A DNA stretch of 58,136 bases from HB2-32-21 sp003448675. GTDB lineage: Bacteria; Pseudomonadota; Gammaproteobacteria; Pseudomonadales; Porticoccaceae. This document shows, one piece after another, positions 17,857-25,369 of this stretch (position 1 is its first letter; each line of letters opens with the position of its first letter). The notes beneath the pieces are model-generated. The model did not search any database, was not told where the DNA came from, and saw only the letters and a program-made list of their open reading frames with translations. The stretch spans positions 1-58,136 of the forward strand of contig JBFHDK010000009.1 in the NCBI GenBank assembly GCA_041584755.1, written 5' to 3'. Position numbers and translations under genes: made by a program.

Positions 17857-18399
17857 AATCAGGAAGGTTACTGAGTGTATGGCAGCGGGCATTATAAGCG
17901 AAACGCTGACTCTAAGCTCAGGATTAGTTGTGCTTTAGAACACCCCGATTTTCCTATAGCAATTCACTTAAAATTATTAGATATATGATTAGTATAGTTA
18001 GAATAGATATTGTTATTAAGGCACGTTAAACCAGTGTAAATGTTACTTAAGACATTGAAGTATATACTTTTATGGTTAGGGTTAGGCTGTGAGGAAGGTG
18101 GTTAGCAGGTGTAGGAAAGGTTCGGATTCTTACCCAATGAAAACAACCTGCCAGGGAGCCTGTGGATAGTAGTTACACTTGTTAGTGACTTGCTCAGGGC
18201 TTGTCCACCGGTTTTTTTTAATAACAACAGAATGTGATAATCCTGTTGTTATTTGGTTGAGTAACCTGTGGGTCATTTTTTTGGGGTAGTTTGATTGCGA
18301 GTCAGTGGCTTTTTCTTTAGAATCGCCCGCCCCCTGCCCGATCAACAGTAAACGTGTTTATCCGGTACCGATGATAGAGAAACTCTTTGGATTCTGATC
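17857..18399. other. mnmG-rpmH divergent intergenic region, origin-like candidate A
   Basis: About 540 bp with no credible gene. It holds: a TATAAT (complement of 17891-17896) for mnmG; a very AT-rich stretch at about 17958-18028 with five TAG trinucleotides within 30 bases (17979-18006); a G-rich, C-poor tract at about 18073-18120; and imperfect DnaA-box-like sites TGTGGATAG (18161-18169, one mismatch) and TTGTCCACC (18201-18209, two mismatches). Genes to the left run leftward and genes to the right run rightward, so an origin here would make all near genes co-directional with replication. No perfect DnaA box was found. Confidence 0.45.
18295..18323 (+). promoter_or_regulatory. rpmH promoter
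   Basis: TTGCGA (18295-18300), a 17-base spacer and TAGAAT (18318-18323). A very GC-rich discriminator (CGCCCGCCCCC) follows immediately, as in stringently controlled ribosomal promoters. The transcript would start about 65-70 bases before the rpmH ATG. Confidence 0.6.
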
Positions 18400-18534
18400 A
18401 TGAAAAGAACATTTCAGCCCAGTGTCTTAAAACGCAAGCGCACACACGGTTTTCGTTCGAGAATGGCGACGAAAAATGGCCGTCAGGTGATTAACCGCAG
18501 ACGGGCCAAGGGCCGTAAACGCCTGGCTGCATGA
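18400..18534 (+). CDS. rpmH: 50S ribosomal protein L34
   Basis: 44-residue, highly basic ribosomal protein starting MKRTFQPSVLKRKRTHGFR and ending RRAKGRKRLAA, a near-perfect family match. It lies upstream of rnpA as in almost all bacteria. The short length is normal. Confidence 0.98.
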   Translation: MKRTFQPSVLKRKRTHGFRSRMATKNGRQVINRRRAKGRKRLAA

Positions 18535-18536
18535 AG

Positions 18537-18571
18537 GGTATTGCTTGCTCAAGCAAACTAATACCTGTTTT
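18537..18571 (+). terminator. Attenuator-like hairpin between rpmH and rnpA
   Basis: A stem is formed by GGTATT (18537-18542) with AATACC (18560-18565) and by TTGCTT (18541-18546) with AAGCAA (18551-18556), with a three-base bulge. It is followed by TGTTTT. It begins 3 bases after the rpmH stop codon. The likely role is partial termination or 3'-end formation, giving more rpmH than rnpA mRNA. The function is inferred. Confidence 0.5.
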
Positions 18572-18576
18572 CCAGT

Positions 18577-18951
18577 ATGTCCGGGCAGTCCTTTGGCCGG
18601 GATAAAAGGATGCTTGATCAGGCCTCTTTTCAGCGGGTTTTCGATGAAGCCTGTTACCGGATATCACATAAAAATTATCTGATACTGGTTAGACCTAATA
18701 GCGGGTCTGGTGCCCGCCTGGGCCTGGTGATAGGTAAGAAGAAGGTGCCTACCGCTGTAGCCCGAAACCAAATTAAGCGTCTGGTCAGAGAGTCTTTTCG
18801 TCGACATTGGACGCAATTACCGCCCGTCGACGTGATCTTCCTGGCTCGATCCGGCCTCAATATTTCCGCCAGTCAGTTATACACGCAGTTACCGAAAGCT
18901 TGGATCAAGCTACAGGAAGAAGTTAAAAATACTGGTAGAACTGAATCATGA
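18577..18951 (+). CDS. rnpA: Ribonuclease P protein component
   Basis: Protein cofactor of RNase P for tRNA 5' maturation. 124 aa. The N-terminus SFGRDKRMLDQASFQRVF and the RNR-type motif in KKVPTAVARNQIKRLVRESFR are diagnostic. The ribosome site is weak; the start was chosen by alignment with the family (about 11 residues before RMLD). It overlaps yidD by 4 bases. Confidence 0.96.
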   Translation: MSGQSFGRDKRMLDQASFQRVFDEACYRISHKNYLILVRPNSGSGARLGLVIGKKKVPTAVARNQIKRLVRESFRRHWTQLPPVDVIFLARSGLNISASQLYTQLPKAWIKLQEEVKNTGRTES

Positions 18952-19193
18952 TAACTGGATTGTTAACAAGGGTAATCAAGGCATACCAGTACTGCGTCAG
19001 TCCACTTCTGGGGCGGCATTGCCGGTTTTATCCCAGTTGCTCCCAATATGCGGTTGATAGTCTACAACGGCATGGAGCTGTCAAAGGCTTATTTTTTACT
19101 GCCAGGCGCCTTGGAAAGTGTCACCCCTTTCACCCCGGTGGGTATGATCCGGTGCCCGAACCCTCAGCGACTCTAAAACAGGTTGATAAATGA
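18948..19193 (+). CDS. yidD: Membrane protein insertion efficiency factor YidD
   Basis: Small membrane-associated protein of 81 aa that aids YidC-dependent insertion. The family motif YQYCVSPLLGRHCRFYPSCSQYA and the late segment GKCHPFHPGGYDPVP are intact. It overlaps rnpA and yidC by 4 bases on each side (ATGA), so it is translationally coupled to both. Confidence 0.97.
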   Translation: MITGLLTRVIKAYQYCVSPLLGRHCRFYPSCSQYAVDSLQRHGAVKGLFFTARRLGKCHPFHPGGYDPVPEPSATLKQVDK

Positions 19194-20860
19194 TGGATTG
19201 GCAGCGCAGTAGCCTTATAGCCGCAATCGTGTTGGTCTTTGGGTATCTATTTATTCAATGGAATGAGTTCAAGGAAGCGACGTCCCCAGTTAGCAGTAAT
19301 CCGATGGAAGAAAGCGTTTTCGTGCCAGAGGAGCCCGGTGTTTTAAACAGCCCGTCGGGAGATCCCAGCATGGATTCGGAGATTCCCGAGGTAAGCCCGG
19401 TCAGGGAAACCGCTTTACCCGAGAGCAAAATCAATGGGGGTAGACTGGTTCAGGTGCAAACGGATGTTCTTGATTTAACCATCGATACAGTGGGTGGTGA
19501 TATTGTTCGGGCGGCTTTGCGAAAGCATTTGTCCGAACAGAGCAATGATGGCAAGCCCTATGTCATCTTGAATCGCACACGCTCACATACTTATGTGGCT
19601 CAAAGTGGTTTGATCGGGCCAAATGGTACGGATCGCAAGGGCCAGCGCCCGGTTTTTCGAACCAGGCAGACAGATTATAAGCTAGAGCAAGAAGAGTTGA
19701 TAGTAACGCTGGAGCTTGATCAGCCCGGTGCAAAAATCTTCAAGCATTACGTCTTTTATCCCGGTGAGTACCTTATTGGTGTTCGGTATGAGGTCCAAAA
19801 TCTGTCAGATAACCCCTGGCAGGCTTATCTTTTTGGTCAGGTAAAGCGTGATACGTCCGATCCGAATACCGCAAATGCCATGGGGCCGCGGCCTTACCTG
19901 GGGATGGCTGTTAATACCGAAGAAACGAACTATAAAAAACTGGATTTCGAGGACCTCGACGAAGCCGCTTTTAAAACAGAAAAGCTCGGCGGTTGGGTGG
20001 CCATGGTGCAGCATTACTTTGTCAGCGCTTGGGTTCCAGGAAAGGAAGACAGGAACCACTATCAGCTGCGTCGGTTGGGCAGCAAGAGTTTGTATACCGC
20101 TGGCTTCACTGGGCCACTTGTGGAAGTGGCGCCGGGACAAAGTGGGTCCTTACAGGCTGATTTTTATGTGGGGCCTAAGAATCAGCAAAGGCTCGCGGAT
20201 ATATCAGAGCATCTGGATCTGACAATCGACTACGGTTGGCTGTGGTGGGTAGCCAAGCCACTTTTCTGGGGTTTGGATCTGATTAATCAGATCCTCAATA
20301 ACTGGGGCTGGTCGATCGTTATGCTAACCGTCGTTGTCAAAGGGATTTTCTACCCCTTGTCCGCTGCCAGTTACCGATCCATGGCGAGAATGAGAAAGCT
20401 GCAACCGGAGATGTTGCGCTTGAAAGAACTCTATGGCGATGATCGGCAAAAAATGTCCCAGGAAACCATGAATCTCTACAAACGGGAAAAGGTTAATCCG
20501 GTAGGTGGCTGTCTGCCGATGCTGATCCAGATGCCCGTGTTTATTGCCCTTTATTGGGTACTGAACGAGAGTGTAGAGTTGCGCCATTCGCCGTGGATAT
20601 TATGGATCACGGATTTGTCTGTAAAAGACCCGTTTTACGTGTTGCCGGTCTTAAATGGCATCAGCATGTATGTGCTGCAAACGCTACAGCCGGCGCCGCC
20701 AGACCCCATGCAGGCCAAAGTAATGAAAATTATGCCCGTGGCATTTAGCTTTTTCTTTATGTTCTTCCCTGCAGGTCTTGTTTTGTACTGGACAGTCAAC
20801 AGTATCCTTTCCATCGCGCAGCAATGGATAATAACCCGTCGTATTGAAAGCGAGCCCTGA
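19190..20860 (+). CDS. yidC: Membrane protein insertase YidC
   Basis: Inner-membrane insertase/foldase of the Oxa1 family, 556 aa. One N-terminal transmembrane helix (about residues 6-23) precedes a large periplasmic beta-domain (about 60-340). A C-terminal five-helix core follows, with NWGWSIVMLTVVVKGIFYPLS, the conserved Arg region YRSMARMRKLQPE, GGCLPMLIQMPVFIALYWVL and a final FFPAGLVLYWTVNS helix. The ATG at 19190 overlaps the yidD stop. Confidence 0.97.
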   Translation: MMDWQRSSLIAAIVLVFGYLFIQWNEFKEATSPVSSNPMEESVFVPEEPGVLNSPSGDPSMDSEIPEVSPVRETALPESKINGGRLVQVQTDVLDLTIDTVGGDIVRAALRKHLSEQSNDGKPYVILNRTRSHTYVAQSGLIGPNGTDRKGQRPVFRTRQTDYKLEQEELIVTLELDQPGAKIFKHYVFYPGEYLIGVRYEVQNLSDNPWQAYLFGQVKRDTSDPNTANAMGPRPYLGMAVNTEETNYKKLDFEDLDEAAFKTEKLGGWVAMVQHYFVSAWVPGKEDRNHYQLRRLGSKSLYTAGFTGPLVEVAPGQSGSLQADFYVGPKNQQRLADISEHLDLTIDYGWLWWVAKPLFWGLDLINQILNNWGWSIVMLTVVVKGIFYPLSAASYRSMARMRKLQPEMLRLKELYGDDRQKMSQETMNLYKREKVNPVGGCLPMLIQMPVFIALYWVLNESVELRHSPWILWITDLSVKDPFYVLPVLNGISMYVLQTLQPAPPDPMQAKVMKIMPVAFSFFFMFFPAGLVLYWTVNSILSIAQQWIITRRIESEP

Positions 20861-20903
20861 ACGGGTTGATTGCAGCTTATTAACACGCGGGCAATCTCGA
20901 CCT

Positions 20904-22283
20904 GTGTACACAAACCACACAGACACTATCGTCGCGATAATCACGCCACCCGGCCGGGGTGGTGTGGGCATAGTCCGTGCCAGTGGCAAAGATTTAAAGG
21001 TGTTTTTTGATGAGATTCTGGGTTTAAGTCCTCCACCGCGACAGGCGGTTTTTTGTGGCTTCAGGGATGCCGGTGGTGCCGATATTGATCAGGGCATCGC
21101 CCTGTATTTTCCTGGACCCGGTTCCTATACTGGCGAGGATATTTTGGAACTTCAGGCCCATGGAAGCCCTGTGGTGCTGGATCAGCTATTGCAGCGATGC
21201 ATACATCTGGGTGCGCGGTTGGCAAGACCCGGAGAATTTAGTGAGCGGGCATTTCTGAACAACAAACTGGATTTGGCCCAGGCCGAAGCCGTGGCGGATC
21301 TCATTGATGCGGGAACCGCGCAAGCTGCAAAAGGCGCATTGCGAGCGTTGAAGGGGGAATTTTCCAAAAAGGTATATGCGCTAGTTGATGAGCTCACTCG
21401 ACTCAGAGTCTTCATCGAGGCTGCCATTGATTTTCCCGAGGAAGAAGTTGATTTCCTGGCCAGCAGCCAGATCCATGAAGAATTGGCGGTGTTGATCAAT
21501 AGTTTCGATGAGCTACTGGCGGCAACACATCAGGGTGTGTTGCTAAAGGAAGGTTTGAATATTGTTATCGCCGGAGAGCCTAATGCTGGCAAGTCGAGTT
21601 TGCTCAATGCCCTGGCAGGGGTGGAACGGGCGATAGTCACCGATGTGCCGGGGACAACGAGAGATACTATCAAAGAGGATATAAATGTCGGGGGGCTTCC
21701 GGTCCAGCTGGTGGACACCGCTGGTCTACGGAATAGCGATGACCCGGTTGAAAAACTGGGTATTGAACGAGCCAGGCAACAAATTGCTGAAGCGGATAAG
21801 GTTTTTTGGGTGGTTGATGCCAGCACTTTGGGAAGTAGATTGGGAAGTAGACGGTCCATTGCTAGCCTAATCAAAAGCTATCCAGAGCTTCAGGGGCGGA
21901 AGGAACTGGTAGTGGTTGTCAACAAAATTGACCTGGTAGACTGGGAACTCGGGATTGAGCCGGATTATCCTCAATGTGTTTCGGTCTCTGCATTGAGTGG
22001 TCAGGGTTTAGGGGATCTGCGAGGCTGTATTGAAAGCTTTGGTAACAATGACGGTGATGGGCAGGGTGTTTACACCGCGAGAAGGCGGCATGTTGAAGCA
22101 TTGGAAAAAGCCCACCAGAGCTTGTTTGCCGCTCGGGATCAGCTAGCTCTAAGTAACAGTGGAAACGAGCTGGCGGCGGAGGATTTACGACAGGCACAAC
22201 AACAACTTGGGGTCATAACTGGTGCGGTGACGAGTGATGATCTTTTGGGAGAAATATTTGCCAGTTTTTGTATCGGTAAATAG
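20904..22283 (+). CDS. mnmE: tRNA modification GTPase MnmE (TrmE)
   Basis: GTPase partner of MnmG. The tetrahydrofolate-binding N-terminal domain starts TDTIVAIITPPGRGGVGIVR. The G domain has GEPNAGKSS, DVPGTTRDT, DTAGLR and NKIDL. The protein ends with the catalytic FCIGK. I chose a GTG at 20904 (459 aa), which gives a family-like N-terminus. A TTG at 20844 inside the yidC end would add 20 residues. Neither has a strong ribosome site. Confidence 0.95.
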   Translation: MYTNHTDTIVAIITPPGRGGVGIVRASGKDLKVFFDEILGLSPPPRQAVFCGFRDAGGADIDQGIALYFPGPGSYTGEDILELQAHGSPVVLDQLLQRCIHLGARLARPGEFSERAFLNNKLDLAQAEAVADLIDAGTAQAAKGALRALKGEFSKKVYALVDELTRLRVFIEAAIDFPEEEVDFLASSQIHEELAVLINSFDELLAATHQGVLLKEGLNIVIAGEPNAGKSSLLNALAGVERAIVTDVPGTTRDTIKEDINVGGLPVQLVDTAGLRNSDDPVEKLGIERARQQIAEADKVFWVVDASTLGSRLGSRRSIASLIKSYPELQGRKELVVVVNKIDLVDWELGIEPDYPQCVSVSALSGQGLGDLRGCIESFGNNDGDGQGVYTARRRHVEALEKAHQSLFAARDQLALSNSGNELAAEDLRQAQQQLGVITGAVTSDDLLGEIFASFCIGK

Positions 22284-22389
22284 CGAGAAAGAAGGCAAAA
22301 ACTATTCTACAGAAGTTCCATATCATAAAAAGGCGACTGATCACTTACCCGCACTACTAGTCACTGCAAACTCACCAGATACTAATAAG

Positions 22390-22398
22390 TTATCCACA
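22390..22398 (+). promoter_or_regulatory. DnaA box (perfect)
   Basis: TTATCCACA, an exact match to the high-affinity DnaA box, 258 bases upstream of the dnaA start. Confidence 0.8.
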
Positions 22399-22536
22399 GC
22401 TTTCCAACAGAATTGGTTAAATAATGTTCAGTTGGGTTCGGTTTTCTGTGGGTAATGTGTTGGGCAGTTTGAGCTGTAACTAGCTGAAAAGTAACGATTA
22501 TATTTTTTGTTCGGGTTCAAAAAAAATTTAGAAATA

Positions 22537-22545
22537 TGTGGATAA
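22537..22545 (-). promoter_or_regulatory. DnaA box (perfect, reverse)
   Basis: TGTGGATAA, an exact reverse-orientation DnaA box next to an A/T-rich run, 103 bases upstream of the dnaA start. Confidence 0.8.
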
Positions 22546-22647
22546 GCTACTGCGAACCTTATAGACTGACCGGATGATTTATACGCGGGCGTGACATAAT
22601 AATAATGGCGCTCACAACAACATTTGTCGCTCAACAAGGAGTTAAGT

Positions 22648-24180
22648 TTGTCTTCAAATATCTGGCAACTTTGTTTAAGCCAGCTTCAAGAAGAGCTGCC
22701 CTCGCAACAGTTCAACACATGGATAAAACCACTCCAGTGTGCCTATGATGCAGATACCCGAAACGTTTGTTTGCGGGCGCCTAATCAATTTGTCATGGAT
22801 TGGGTTGAAGATAAATTTCTCAGCAGAATAGATGAGCTTTTCAATCAGTTTGGGGCGCAACCGAATGATATTGAATTGGTCGCCATGATCACTGACAAGG
22901 CACCGGTGTTTACCAGGGAATGCCAGAATAATGTTCATCCCGATCATGTCACAAGGCCGGTTACTAACCCGGCAATTGGATCGACAGTGCTGGCGGAAAC
23001 CAAAGGCCAGGTTCAAGAAGGTGAACTGACTCCCCGGTCTTTGGGTTTTGAGCGTGATAAAACCAAGGGACTACATGTCCAGCCCCAGAGAAAGTTAAAC
23101 GGGGAAAACCCTGTGGCGAACTTTGCCCGGCCCAGTACGGGCCGGAACGTGGTAGACCACGAAGGGCGCCTCAACCCGTACTTTCGCTTTGATAATTTTA
23201 TCGAGGGCAAATCCAACCAGATGGCTCGGGCCGCTGCCCAACAGGTGGCTCAAAACCCAGGAGGTGCTTATAACCCTCTGTTTATCTATGGTGGTGTTGG
23301 CCTGGGTAAAACCCATCTTATGCATGCCGTGGGTAATGCACTTCGGGAACGTAAACCTGATGCGAAAATTGTTTATCTGCACTCGGAGCGTTTTGTCGCG
23401 GATATGGTGAAAGCTCTGCAACTTAACGCGATTAATGACTTTAAAAGGTTCTATCGTTCAGTAGATGCCTTGCTTATCGATGATATCCAGTTTTTTGCCA
23501 AAAAAGACCGAAGCCAGGAAGAATTTTTTCACACCTTCAATGCCCTATTGGAAGGCGGCCACCAGATGATCCTTACCTGTGATCGTTACCCAAAAGCTAT
23601 AACTGATGTCGAGGAGCGGTTAAAATCACGATTCAGCTGGGGCCTAACGGTGGAGGTTGATGCGCCGGATCTGGAGACCAGGGTAGCAATTTTGATTGAA
23701 AAGGCCCACCAGGCCGACATTGACCTGCCCCATGAATCAGCGTTTTTTATTGCTCAACGGGTGAGTTCCAATGTGCGCGAGCTGGAAGGCGCGCTAAAGC
23801 GCGTTATAGCTGGTGCTCGCTTTACTGGTCAGCCCATTGATATTGACTTGGTGAGAGAGTCTCTTAAGGATCTCTTGGCGCTGCAGAACAAGTTAATCAC
23901 CATTGATAATATTCAGCGGGTAGCAGCGGATTATTACAAGCTGAAAATATCTGACATGCTGTCAAAAAAGCGTAGCCGTTCCATAGCACGCCCTCGGCAA
24001 GTAGCCATGGCATTGGCCAAGGAAATGACCGACCATAGTCTGCCAGAGATTGGTGATGCTTTTGGTGGCAGGGATCACACGACGGTCCTCCATGCCTGCC
24101 GTAAGATAGAGGAATTACAGGCGACAAACACTGAAATTCGGGAAGATATTAAAAAGCTAACACGAGCATTAAAAAGCTAA
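22648..24180 (+). CDS. dnaA: Chromosomal replication initiator DnaA
   Basis: AAA+ initiator that binds DnaA boxes and melts the origin. 510 aa from a TTG at 22648-22650, chosen because AAGGAG lies 6 bases upstream and the N-terminus (SSNIWQLCLSQLQEELP) matches E. coli DnaA domain I. A TTG 24 bases earlier gives 518 aa but would contain the ribosome site. Domain II is a linker; domain III has Walker A GGVGLGKTH and Walker B LLIDDIQFF; domain IV carries the DnaA-box signature RDHTTVLHACRKI. Confidence 0.97.
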   Translation: MSSNIWQLCLSQLQEELPSQQFNTWIKPLQCAYDADTRNVCLRAPNQFVMDWVEDKFLSRIDELFNQFGAQPNDIELVAMITDKAPVFTRECQNNVHPDHVTRPVTNPAIGSTVLAETKGQVQEGELTPRSLGFERDKTKGLHVQPQRKLNGENPVANFARPSTGRNVVDHEGRLNPYFRFDNFIEGKSNQMARAAAQQVAQNPGGAYNPLFIYGGVGLGKTHLMHAVGNALRERKPDAKIVYLHSERFVADMVKALQLNAINDFKRFYRSVDALLIDDIQFFAKKDRSQEEFFHTFNALLEGGHQMILTCDRYPKAITDVEERLKSRFSWGLTVEVDAPDLETRVAILIEKAHQADIDLPHESAFFIAQRVSSNVRELEGALKRVIAGARFTGQPIDIDLVRESLKDLLALQNKLITIDNIQRVAADYYKLKISDMLSKKRSRSIARPRQVAMALAKEMTDHSLPEIGDAFGGRDHTTVLHACRKIEELQATNTEIREDIKKLTRALKS

Positions 24181-24227
24181 TAGTAAGCGCCCACTTTCAA
24201 CAAAGATGTTATTTTTAGAGATTCAAG

Positions 24228-25331
24228 ATGAAGTTTACGGTTGATAAAGAAACCCTGTTGAGGCAATTACAGCTTGTTGTTGGCGTAGTTGAGCGGCGCC
24301 AAACGCTGCCGGTTCTTTCCAATGTGCTGGTCAAACTTGAAGATAACCGCCTCGCTATTACGGGTACGGATCTGGAGGTTGAGATCCTCAGCCAGGAGAC
24401 GTTGAGTGACTCGGGCCTGGTTGCAGGTGAAACAACGGTGCCAGCACGAAAATTACTGGATATTTGCCGCTCCCTGCCCGATGAAGCCCAGCTTAACTTT
24501 TCCACTGACAATCAGCGAGCCACTATTTCGAGTGGCCGCAGCAGGTTTACCCTGGCAACCATGCCGGCAAATGAGTTCCCCAGCGTTGATAGCGGTAGCG
24601 GCAATCTGGAGCTTGAATGCCCCTCGGAACAAATAAAATATCTAATCGACAAAACAGCGTTTGCCATGGCCCACCAAGACGTCAGGTATTACCTGAATGG
24701 TATGTTGTGGGAGGCCAGTAAGGGGCAGTTAAGGGCGGTTGCCACCGACGGTCATCGTCTAGCCATGACCACCCTTGAAGCGCCTGTTGATCAAGCGGAC
24801 AAAACGCAGTCTATTCTGCCACGCAAAGGTGTTGTTGAGTTATCACGCTTGCTTGGAGATCAGGGACAGGTTGTCATAAGCTTGGGTGATAACCATATTC
24901 GAGTTAAGGGCGAGGGTTTTGTTTTCACCTCCAAGCTTGTTGATGGTGCTTACCCAGATTACGACAGGGTTTTGCCAAAGGATGGTAGCCTCAAAATTGT
25001 TGGTGAGGTGGAGGGCCTGAAACAGGCCTTCGGTAGAACCGCCATTTTGTCCAATGAGAAGTATCGCGGTGTCCGTCTGGCTTTGACGGATAACCTATTG
25101 ACCATGTCCGCGACCAACCCTGAACAGGAAGAAGCTCAGGAAGAAGTAGAAGTTGACTATGCGGGTGAGCCATTCGAGATTGGTTTCAATGTTAACTATA
25201 TTCTTGATGTGCTGAATACCCTTAGTAGTGAAACCGTCAGTTTCACCCTTTCGGGCGCCAACAGTAGCGCGTTACTGGAAGGTGAGGGGGATAAGGACTC
25301 TGTTTATGTGATTATGCCCATGCGCTTATGA
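24228..25331 (+). CDS. dnaN: DNA polymerase III beta subunit (sliding clamp)
   Basis: Ring-shaped processivity clamp, 367 aa, three repeated clamp folds. The N-terminus MKFTVDKETLLRQLQLVVGVVERR, the central TDGHRLA motif and the C-terminus DSVYVIMPMRL are diagnostic. It follows dnaA by 47 bases, with recF downstream, in the standard dnaA-dnaN-recF-gyrB order. Confidence 0.98.
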   Translation: MKFTVDKETLLRQLQLVVGVVERRQTLPVLSNVLVKLEDNRLAITGTDLEVEILSQETLSDSGLVAGETTVPARKLLDICRSLPDEAQLNFSTDNQRATISSGRSRFTLATMPANEFPSVDSGSGNLELECPSEQIKYLIDKTAFAMAHQDVRYYLNGMLWEASKGQLRAVATDGHRLAMTTLEAPVDQADKTQSILPRKGVVELSRLLGDQGQVVISLGDNHIRVKGEGFVFTSKLVDGAYPDYDRVLPKDGSLKIVGEVEGLKQAFGRTAILSNEKYRGVRLALTDNLLTMSATNPEQEEAQEEVEVDYAGEPFEIGFNVNYILDVLNTLSSETVSFTLSGANSSALLEGEGDKDSVYVIMPMRL

Positions 25332-25369
25332 GTAATAAGACGCCATTAACGGGCTGATTTCAGCAAATT

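Larger units (their letters stand above)
22284..22647. other. mnmE-dnaA intergenic region, oriC candidate B / dnaA regulatory region
   Basis: About 360 bp with no gene. It contains two perfect DnaA boxes in opposite orientation, TTATCCACA (22390-22398) and TGTGGATAA (22537-22545), and a one-mismatch box TGTGGGTAA (22447-22455). Between the last two lies a strongly AT-rich stretch with A/T runs (about 22495-22535). Location directly before dnaA matches oriC in Pseudomonas. The same boxes could instead only autoregulate dnaA. Confidence 0.6.

Noticed and set aside
18073..18087. Telomere-like TTAGGG repeats
   Set aside because: Only two imperfect units (GGTTAGGGTTAGG), inside an origin-proximal intergenic region; no sign of a linear replicon end.
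18130..18345. 71-codon minus-strand frame in the mnmG-rpmH gap
   Set aside because: No ribosome site or family resemblance; overlaps the rpmH promoter and the DnaA-box-like sites.
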